DNA of 64,000 nucleotides, taken from contig CP053155.1 in the NCBI GenBank assembly GCA_014607495.2, positions 6,944,001-7,008,000 of the forward strand, written 5' to 3'. The notes under the pieces are model-generated. The model was not told the DNA's origin. It searched no databases and was given only the letters and a program-made list of their open reading frames with translations. Numbering within the stretch: position 1 is the stretch's first letter; the number at the start of each line of letters is the position of its first letter. A program made the position numbers and the translations under genes. The stretch is from Carposina sasakii. Taxonomy: Eukaryota; Arthropoda; Insecta; Lepidoptera; Carposinidae. Of this stretch, positions 55,036 to 64,000 are shown in pieces.

Positions 55036-56146
55036 CGAATCATGCCAATCGTGGTTCTAAAATTCTTTCCTTCTAGAACGCGCTGGCACTCTTATTTAAA
55101 TTTTTATTACTTTGTCTGAAAATCTGAAGCGAATCAGGGTGTTATGTGTTTTTAACACTCCCTTGGGGCTCATTTATGGAGTCGGGTGGAAGGGTAGCAG
55201 GGCGGGGTGGCGGGGGCGGCCAGGTCAGACGGCGGCGTTCAAGGTTAAGGCCAACCCTCCACGTCACCTATCTATTACTATGTACATGTTGCAGCTAATG
55301 TTCGGATTCAGGAAGATTCCTATACCCGCACCTAGGTACTTTAAAATATCACTGTAAGGAGAGTTTGTTAGTGTTACAGGAACTAATGACACAAAAATAA
55401 TTAAACATAATTATATATTTATTAATTAAATACATTGTGCAATGCATGCAAACCTGTACCTATGTTTATTTTTTTACAATAATTACAGAAAAAATTCTAA
55501 TACCGATTACTTGAGACTTAAATCTATAATATTAATTCGATCAAATGCAATGCGATGTAAGTACCTACCTAATTAGTATTTGGTATGGGCAGTGATCTGA
55601 AATCGTGGAAATAACTGATGTACCTCCAATCATAATTTCACTAAGGTAGGTACCATATACTCGTAAAAGGGTCAAAGTCAAATACACTTACATTTTGCGT
55701 CGCCCCTAGTTAAAGTACCAGCTCTACATAGTCTACGTAGACTTTTAAAAATCTTGAAACTTTAGCTGCGACATAGGCATCGAATTCTAGTATTTGCAGT
55801 GCACTTCAGCTCGCCTCTACAATTTCAAAAGTTATCCGATGTGCGGGTTTCAAGTTTTTTTAATTTATCCACTAGGTGTTTAGATACTTATTGAAGTTAA
55901 CAGTTTTTTTCGGTAGATGGAAAGGTTGTTAAAAGTTTTATGAAATTGAAATCGCCAAGTCTTACATAGGTCGATTTACCTACGTAGTGTCACCTTCATT
56001 GCTAGACACAAACACCAGCAAACGTCACAAGAAAGTCGTCATAAAGGCAAAATTAGCCTTTCATGCAAGACAATAGTCATTATGCTGGCTGGAAAATAAC
56101 ATATTTTCCACGTATTGATGCCAATGCCTTTGTCTCGTCATAATAC
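55036..56146. other. Unassigned; small GC-rich patch
   Basis: About 55185-55265 is G-rich (GGGCGGGGTGGCGGGGGCGG) and isolated. No supported gene. Confidence 0.35.
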
Positions 56147-58200
56147 CTAACCTGTGTGAGTGACTGCAGCATGAAGGGCGGACGGTCGAACGCCCCCTGG
56201 CGGCTCTGCCACGCGGACAGTAATTGCACTTGCAACCGAATCAATAAACTGTCTCACTTGCACGTAACTGCCTGAGCTTGAGAGCGAACAGCGTAGGTTA
56301 TATGTACAAATCAATGCAGGTGTGTTATTATGAGATGGGTTTAAGGAAGACGGGCAGACTGTCCGACGACGCAGCTTATTAGTAAAGAAAACGGGCACGG
56401 CTGGAATTAGAACTACGAAATTTGTTGATTGTATGCCGTTGTATGCAAAGACAGTGTCTCCTCGATGGTGTACAGTTTTCTCTATACGAACGAGCTCCAC
56501 AGACGATGCGCTATTAAGTGACGTCATAATGGCATTGTGTATAGGGAATGCGACGCGGTGTAACGGTTGGCACACGGCGCTGTCGACGCATCCAATAACA
56601 ATTTAGACTCTATAATGGAGTTCTCTGATTAAAATCATTCTTGGAAAAGTTGATTCAGTTTACATTACTTACCTTTTTGGACCGGACAAATGTGGGTTAT
56701 TTGAAACTTTAATATATGATGTGGGTCATATACAAATGAAATGCAACAAACTTTATAAAGTAATGAAATTTTCAACGGATTACCCTGGTCCCATACTGTT
56801 ATGATGGAGTGCGTTTTACCAAACTAAGTATTTGGTTCCTTTGAATGATGGCACTGGGTAGGTACATTACATACAAAAAAATTTAGTTCTGAAATTAGGC
56901 ACGGGAATATAGGTATAATTGTGTTATTTATAGATTAACTTTTCATATTAATTATTACTTTACCAATCGATAGCTCTACTTTAAAGATCATAAATTAGCA
57001 GTTTCAGTAGCCTACCTGGAAAAAATCCATAATAACTACCAAGAAAAATAATAAAACCCATAATATATCATACAACTTGGCTGCAAAACCAGAGATGTTT
57101 TAAGATGTCGAGTTACGTTAGAGGCATATTATGAGTCAGTCCACGGACGGATATGACTCCTTCCTCTATCGGTCGGCACTTTTGTTAAATTAAAATGGAT
57201 GAGGTTTAAAGTGGGGCACTCGTAACTAACAGTTGGGCCGCCGTCATTACTACGTCACGGAAAATGGAACGAGCGCCTGGTGTGGGGTCGAATAGACCCT
57301 CATGTTATATTGTAGTTGCTGCCTAAGGACAAACTTATATTCGTAACATTGTTTTTTTTCTACATCTAGAAGTGTGCTCAATGATCGATTAACTCTGAGT
57401 AAAATTTGTCACATAACAAGTAAACAAATTATAATTTATTTTCCAGAAAACAGCACTTCACGGAATATTACAAGCCATTTACAAATTGTTTGTTCTTTAT
57501 TAGTTTCTATACATTTAATAATCATGGTACATACAAACCTTGTAAAAATTAAAATGGTCAACCGACCTCCCATAGTACATAGTTTTAAGTTAGCCATAAT
57601 GTAATAACTTAATTTACAAATTGATTTTAATTTTAACAACCTAGGTGCCGGTACCAATTTTTACCATCTAATAAGTAGTTAGGTAAGTAATTAGTTCGTT
57701 CATAGTTGTTACCATGTTAATAATTTTTTTAATGGAGCATAGAAATTGTGTTGACATACATACGAGTAGGTATAGTAAAACAACACTTTGAAAAGTACGT
57801 AGCTAAGGTACATTTAATCACGGCTTCTTCCCCGGCATAGATCACAGACAATTTGCTAAGATCCTTTTGAAAAGTAAAAATATAACATATGGACATGCGA
57901 AATAATATTTGAACATGAGAGAAAGAATTCCATTTGAGACCTTTAATATTATTACAACATAATCAACTCATTTGGAACGCGTCTGGGTGCGATACGAAGG
58001 GTCAAACTTGAATAAAAACTGTCTGGCTTTGATAAACGATGGTCACGTTACGTCACTTCGTGTTAACCGAATACTGACGCATTGTATAATAAAATTTTAC
58101 CACATATGTAATATTAGGCTATGTCTACCAACTACTAAGATATGTAAAAAATAGGCCTTATAATCTACTTATAGCTAGGTACAGATATACATATCTAACA
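56147..58200. other. Unassigned; longest open frame of the window is unsupported
   Basis: The minus frame 56575-56147 is 142 codons, but has no domain that I recognise, a low-complexity composition and no splice context. The segment 56155-56230 is GC-rich. Frames near 57374-57657 overlap on opposite strands. Confidence 0.35.
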
Positions 58201-58515
58201 GAAGCATACCTGGGAAGTGTCCGGTTTTCAAAATATTAAGGTCCAAGGTTGAGTAAATAGACTGCGTTTTTCTGCATAAATGCACATTGACGCGTGTAGC
58301 AAGATTTTTTAACGAGAAATAATTAATATCTGTCTATGAAAAAACTAGCATAAACACTGGACACTATAAATTTCGCCCAATCAAGTAATAAAAAAATATA
58401 AAATCAAAAAATTACATTACATTGTTTCCCAGCATTTTTTTGGCATAAACTTACTTTATTTCATGTATAGAGTACGTACCTTTCGTTAAGGGTGGCAACG
58501 AAAAAACATTCTGTA
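58201..58515 (+). mobile_element. MITE-A copy 8, left end lost
   Basis: Starts inside the element at AGAAGCATACCTGGGAAGTG and runs to AAAAAACATTCTGTA. Confidence 0.87.
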
Positions 58516-59654
58516 TACTTTTTTATGTATACGTACCTACTTGAGAAAAGTGTTCAACCACCATGTCGTAAAATGATAAGTACCTATGTAGGTATATCTA
58601 CTGCACAATGAACAATACGATTATTGATAATAAAAAAATAACAAACATTTATCCCCAGAGCATCATCGCAAACAATTCATGAATAAAAGAACATTACAAT
58701 AAAGACAAGCAGATAGCAGTGATCGTAAACAATCGGTTTGTTTAGATAGTCTAAGTATTTTCCATAATGCAATTCGTCTAGACATGGCTAGATCAAAGTG
58801 CTTGTGTGGAGCGGACTTAAGGGCAAGCTGAAGGTGAACTTGCAGACTGCACCACAAGGTGATTCGACGCGACGGATAATGGACCTTGATATACGCCTTG
58901 CATTGATGCTCTCAGTGACAGCTCGGTTTGATCAGCCATTGTCCTACGGTATGTCATGCTAGAATAGAGCCATAGGCTTTGTTGCTATGGTATTAGAGAT
59001 ATTTATTATTATATTTTACAATAAATAATCTTTTTATAGCTAAATGCTTATTTATTTTTTCAAGATTTTAATAACAACTATAGGAATGGTTTTTAAAAAT
59101 GACTAATCTTGTTTATTGCCTTTCTTAAAACCACTGATATGATTTAAAACTAAGCCTTTATTTATGTCTCACAGCTTTGATTAAATAAAATTATATTTTC
59201 ATAGTAAGATTAAGAATTAAAATTCGTCTTGTACCTAATCTTATTGCTGTCCATTACTCAACATTAACCTCTATATTTACGTACGTAGACGTCGTAATAA
59301 ACATTTAGCCGACATTTATAGTGTCGTTAGTAGACTTTAACGTTATTGTCAAGTAAGACTAGACTCAGCTAGTCGAACATGTCTGTCTCTTATATGTAGA
59401 AGATATTAAAACACTAGCCTAATAATAATATATCTATAGAAATAGGAAGTTACAGTTAGAGGATTAGGCTGCAGCTGTGGTGTTAATATTAATACATAAT
59501 CCAAACCTTCGATTCAAAATCCTTAATTGAATATCTATGAAGCAGTATCTATGAATACATAGGTACTGTAAGAACTTCAATTTTTTTCCATTTAGGTACA
59601 TAAATATAGAAACCAAATATTCCATAATCTGCAACTCTATCTATAACATCTATA
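58516..59654. other. No recognisable feature
   Basis: One GTCTAGAC palindrome at 58776. No supported gene or repeat. Confidence 0.4.
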
Positions 59655-59917
59655 TACAGGGTGTAACAGAAAGGGTATGTTAAGCGAAAAGCTATGTAAA
59701 TAGCCCACTATAGGGAAACTATTTCCAAAATTTGAGACTCGAAATCACATTTTTATTTTTCAAGATTGTATGAAAATTCCTGAGATATTTAAAAATTCTC
59801 CATACTATCGGGAAAAATAAACATGTGATTTCGGGTCTCAAATTTTGTGAATAGGTTCTCTACAGTGGGCTATTTACATAGCTTTTTGCTTAACATACCC
59901 TTTTTGTTACACCTGTA
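59655..59917. mobile_element. Fold-back MITE-C, full length
   Basis: TACAGGGTGTAACAGAAAGG on the left and its inverse CTTTTTGTTACACCTGTA on the right. The arms pair over about 98 bp (GGTATGTTAAGC, AGCTATGTAAATAGCCCACT and so on), leaving a short loop. Total 263 bp. The transcript would form a long hairpin. Confidence 0.87.
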
Positions 59918-60284
59918 TATCTTTTATCTGTTAGAATAGAATAAGAGATATGTAAGATCCTCTGCCAAGAGGATAATACTGGCATATTCCTTACCGGCCT
60001 CATAGGCCGTAATAGCAAGTTCGCAGTCTAAACTTCAGTCTAGCCTGGCTGAAACAGCGGAGGACGGCCAACGAAGCGTGCGGATCGTCTGGAGGTGAAC
60101 TGCTTAAATACGTCATAAAGTTTGCCGTCGGCGCGGCGTCGCGGTACCGTCTCGAATGGAACTATGTTTGTGTAAGTACGTTAGTCTGTCTCGAAAGTCT
60201 ACTGTTTTGTTAACAATATATAATAACAGTACTAGACACATACCGACAGCTACAATAAAGTACCTACTATTCGTAGCTATCTAT
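59918..60284. other. Unassigned, moderately GC-rich
   Basis: 60050-60160 is GC-rich and is followed by ATGTTTGTGTAAGTACG, a string that could include a splice donor. Evidence is too thin for an exon call. Confidence 0.3.
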
Positions 60285-60616
60285 CTTCTATATCTATATA
60301 GGTACATATAATAAAAATGTAACGGATCGCTGTCTGTACATGGAAGATATATGAGAAAAAATATTACAGGAGACCTTTATCAACGCAGTAGTACCCAAAA
60401 GAATGATTCTTGAAATTTTTGTCCGTTTGTCGGTTTGTCTGTTTGTCTGTGCGTTTGTGCACGCCAATCTCAGAAACGGATGAACCGATTTAGATGCAGT
60501 TTTCAGGAACATAATGTGACAAGTCCCGCTTAAAATATAGGCTACTTTTATCCCGGATAATTTCGACATTTTGTTTCTCTGTAGTCCACGCGGACGGAGT
60601 CGCGGGCGTCCACTAG
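60285..60616 (+). mobile_element. Helitron-like element, copy 7 (full length)
   Basis: TCTATATAGG..ATAATAAAAATGTAACGG at the left, CTGTACATGGAAGATATATG, repeated TTTGTCTGTTTG, and CGCGGGCGTCCACTAG before T. The 5' base is ambiguous within a TCTA tract. Confidence 0.83.
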
Positions 60617-60741
60617 TCTGATAATAAATTTGTACTATTTCTATGGAAATATGTTAACATATTCTAAACTTTTCTTGTGATGGAACGAGAATAAGGTATT
60701 AACACTTGTTATATCATAATTCATAGGTGTCATACGACTAT

Positions 60742-60905
60742 GTTCCTGAAATGGGGTAGCCAGAACTGCAAGATCATTAGGAGATACGGCCTACGGCCAC
60801 GTTTAACAAAACGGAGATAGATGTTAATGATCAGTGATTAGTTACTAGCTTATCGCCTGAGAGAATACACGAGTTCCTAAGTCCACTCTTACGACATGCA
60901 CGGCA
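60742..60905 (+). repeat. Dispersed repeat X, longest copy
   Basis: CTGAAATGGGGTAGCCAGAA and GAGATACGGCCTACGGCC, then GATGTTAATGATCAGTGATT and CGCCTGAGAGAA. The first half also occurs at 8271-8330 and, reversed, near 40060. The second half occurs at 302 and 49866. Confidence 0.62.
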
Positions 60906-61908
60906 GCTGATGTATGCTAGTAAAGCTCCGCTTGATGTAGGCAAGTAGGTAAGGTAGATGTCGAAACCGCAATGTAATTCGAAAAGTTTATAAACATGGA
61001 GGCGTTTTTCGCGCGAGCGTTATTCGTAGCATGCTACTAACGAACGAGTTTACAACCATGGAGAAAGGTTGACCGTGTCAGATAAACTGCAATCTACACA
61101 ATATGCAATGCATTGCTGTTTTACAACCCGTTAATAAAAATTATATGTAAAGAACACTGTAAGGCTGACAATAATGATAAATAATCATGCATAAGTACCC
61201 ATTGTACTCGTACTACCTGTGGTAGTAGTATTATAGTGAAAACCGATATTTGTTATCCGAGTCATGGATGTTTCTATACTTTTATCTATGTATTTATATA
61301 CCGCTGCTTAGTACCCACGACGCAAGACTTAGGAATCTTAATGAAAAAAAAATGACAAAATGATATTTTTGTTATAAGTAGATACCTACTCATATTGCTT
61401 ACATTTTTTACAAAAATTAAATCTTTTGTTAATGCAATTTGCAACGATGTGTCATAGTGAGATGTGCGCATCAACAAAAGGTGAACAATGAATGCATTTA
61501 ACTTTACTCACACAAAGAACATCAATACATAATTATTATAAAAATTCCAATATGCGGCGCAAAAACTGCTGCTACTAAGGTCAGGCATTCCAATTGCACG
61601 TGTATAGCATGAAGGGACAGGCAATAATATTAATTAGTATCACGTAGGCCTAAAGGGCGCGTGGCAGACGTCTAGACTACCCCCCCCCCCTCCACGCACC
61701 CCCATCTGCGTAACAACATAATGCACGCTGCAACCATAGTCGATTTCGTCTGCACTTACCTCTGTAGTATAGTCTATAGATTTATACACTTTTATAGGGT
61801 GCATTTCAATAATGGTGTTTTTTATTTATGAGACAAAAGCGTAGCTACAGACCAGGGATTTGGTATCTGCGCTTCTATACATTTCTATGCTACAGACAAC
61901 TTTAAGTG
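60906..61908. other. Unassigned; C homopolymer
   Basis: A run of C at 61681-61690 lies just after a GTCTAGAC palindrome (61670). No supported gene. Confidence 0.4.
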
Positions 61909-62570
61909 GAAGTGACAGCCAGGAAAATATTAATATGGCGACTTCAGACCATGATTCTGAGCCGAAAACCACTGAAAATTTTCGCATTTCCTGATATTTT
62001 TTTTAAATTTTGTCAGTAAACAAAATGACTGTAATAATTTTTTTTAAGTAAGCCTCAACCCCAAAGATCACAATGTCCAAAACCACTTAAAAACAAAATT
62101 TACAATTGGCGCGGAAAGCAAAACCTATAAATGATTTCAGTTTTGCCTGTATTATAATAACACATAGCTTAAAGTTACGCGATAAATTAGATCTCGCACC
62201 CCTTTACCTGTTTATTTTAGGACTAAGTGTCTTTCAGTTTACTAATAGGTAGGGGAGATTGATGGCCCGCCTAAAACGGGTAAGTAGTTATACGCTTTAC
62301 GTCAATCTTGAGTGTCAATGTGTGTGGAGAAGCTGTCACAGTTCCGCTAGGGCGCTGAAGTCGCGACACGGCGTAGGTGTGTGTCTAAAGTTTTTTGGTG
62401 ATTTTGTTAGAAAAAAGCAAGTTAAGTCGTCCATAAAACAGTCACTGTATTCCTCACAATAACCAATAAGTCTTACCCCTACCCATTTAACTAGTCACAG
62501 GATCGTGGAGTGAGCCTAATATCTGCTGCCGCAATTGGCGCGGAAAGCAAACATTGTATTTCAAGAGAAA
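61909..62570 (+). repeat. MITE-B, diverged and interrupted copy
   Basis: 61909-62115 matches the left part (GTGACAGCCAGG, CCATGATTCTGAG, CCTGATATTTTTTT, CAATTGGCGCGGAAAGCAAA). 62440-62570 again holds CAATAACCAATAAG, TAACTAGTCACAG and CAATTGGCGCGGAAAGCAAA. The doubling of the last block suggests nesting or a partial duplication. Confidence 0.65.
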
Positions 62571-62691
62571 GAATTGCTGTCAAGGTGGAGGTCTTTTTAT
62601 GTCTAACTTGACTTGTAACAATGCTTAAAAATTAAATAAAAGATAATAAATAATTGTTCTTAAGTTTTGTGAGTATTGTTTTTTTGTTTCG

Positions 62692-62819
62692 AAGGGTAGT
62701 ACTCTTTAGGTACATCTGTATTATGCCAAAAAAAAATGCTTAACGAATTTATACATAGGACACTAATATTTGGAAACCAGACTATAGGAAGTTAGTTTTC
62801 TACGACAAATCACCCTGTA
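62692..62819 (-). mobile_element. MITE-A copy 9, fragment
   Basis: TATGCCAAAAAAAAATGCTT, ATATTTGGAAACCAGAC and CAAATCACCCTGTA remain. The middle is deleted. Confidence 0.75.
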
Positions 62820-64000
62820 TAGAGTTTAAATTAGTTTTTTTTATTTTTATACTTATTTAAGTCATTAAGAATATATATCTCAAAAACAACGCGTACCTGT
62901 TTTGCCCCACTGTTTGCCCCGAGGGGTTACCCGTTTTTGGCCAATATGCGGGCCTGACCTTTTATATTTTTCATAAAACTAAATATTTATTTTAGGTTTT
63001 ATTTATTACTTTGATAAAATCCTGTGTATTAATATAAATTAACCTTTCAAAGTGAACTCGACATTTTTTTTTACATTTCGCTACTAAGTTTTAGGCCACC
63101 TTCCCCTACCTTTTCATTTTCATGACAAAGTGATCATATTGATATTAACTATATTGCATATATAGGTAGACCTGAATGTCAATGCGTCTATCTATCTATC
63201 TGCTAGAAAGAATTTTGATGTTGCGTATCTGGCTGGATAGCGAAAGACTTCCACTTTTTTATCCTGGGATATCAAAAACCTGGTTATTATGACTGTTCAT
63301 GCACATAATGTATTAGCGCCTTCTAATATAGAACCGCAATTTCGGTTAAGAGCAGAAAATTTGGTGCATAACCCAAACAGAGTCGGTAACCTAAAATATC
63401 TAACCATATAATCATCACACATACAAACCCATTTTGCTACTATACAACAGGATATATTAAAGAGGTATGCTTGTACTATGCACCATAGGTCAATTATGTA
63501 TACGTATCAACTCCGTCGCTCCCGTTGCGGATGACCCAGTTTCAGCGGGGCGCAGCACTGCCTGAATCTGAAGGCCCGCCATTTGTAGTAGCTAAGGACT
63601 GATATACATTAACCAACTGTCTACAAAGCGCTAACAAAAGAGTGAGTCCTACTTACCAAAACCAAAACATTACTTTTAAACAAGTTCGAAAGTTAAGATA
63701 ATTTGTTAAGGTTTAAGTATTTGTATTGAAGTGACACTTTTATAAAATTAGATCTAGTACTAAATATAGTCTAGTGTAGATTAGATACCTATTTACTCAC
63801 TACACCTACCTATGGCCGCTAAAGCTATATGGAGGTAGCTCAGACGATTACACAGAGCTTTAAGCTCTCAACTGCTTTACTTTTACAAATAAAATATCAG
63901 AGCCAAAACTCCAAACTCTACTAAGCACCTTACGGTTAAATTATACATTGCACGGTTAAAATAATTTCTCACTAAAGTTACCATTGTATTTATCCCATCA
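62820..64000. other. No recognisable feature
   Basis: A CTATCTATCTATC tract near 63185 and a GC-richer patch near 63500-63580. No supported gene or repeat. Confidence 0.4.

Noticed and set aside
56147..56575. 142-codon minus-strand open frame, the longest in the window
   Set aside because: No recognisable domain, odd composition (runs of Ser, Arg, Pro), no splice or initiation context, and the GC-rich part explains the lack of stops.

Overview
The window is eukaryotic, AT-rich and almost entirely non-coding. It most likely comes from a moth or butterfly. The pointers are dispersed repeats that I recognise from lepidopteran genomes (Helitron-like elements ending in a GC-rich hairpin plus CTAG, tRNA-derived SINE pieces, repeats starting AGGGTTCCGTAC), a 62-bp intron of insect size, a BEL/Pao LTR element and mariner fossils. 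Species and chromosome cannot be read from the sequence. I find no complete, intact host gene.

The one convincing host-type gene is on the minus strand at 54477-52505. Three exons with good splice sites share one reading frame and end in a stop codon. The middle exon has been split by a Helitron-like element (itself hit by a MITE) and again by a SINE, and also carries a 1-nt frameshift and an in-frame TGA. It looks like a recently broken, unrecognised gene or the 3' part of one.

Layout. 1-6.8 kb: old repeats, a mariner fossil and two fold-back elements. 6.8-9.6 kb: LINE wreckage, whose inverted twin lies at 39.6-41.3 kb. 9.7-17.5 kb: AGGGTTCC repeats and the first copies of a roughly 385-bp MITE family (MITE-A, ten copies or fragments in the window, ends TACAGGRTG). 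17.5-28 kb: mostly unrecognised sequence with scattered Helitron-like, SINE and MITE copies. 28.4-34.3 kb: two near-identical elements of about 830 bp packed with the palindrome ATTTCATGAAAT, plus a TTAA-flanked piggyBac-type MITE. 35-45 kb: a second mariner fossil, hairpin MITEs and more MITE-A. 45.5-49.6 kb: a BEL/Pao LTR retrotransposon with 252-bp LTRs, 5-bp target duplication GCCAT, broken gag and protease, and no reverse transcriptase or integrase. 49.6-64 kb: the broken gene, then repeats in otherwise unrecognised sequence.

The parts do not form an operon or pathway. What links them is transposition: elements of several classes, many nested, with target duplications and splice junctions that let the order of insertion be read. 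Differences between sister copies are often single-base indels in homopolymer runs, so some frameshifts may be assembly errors.
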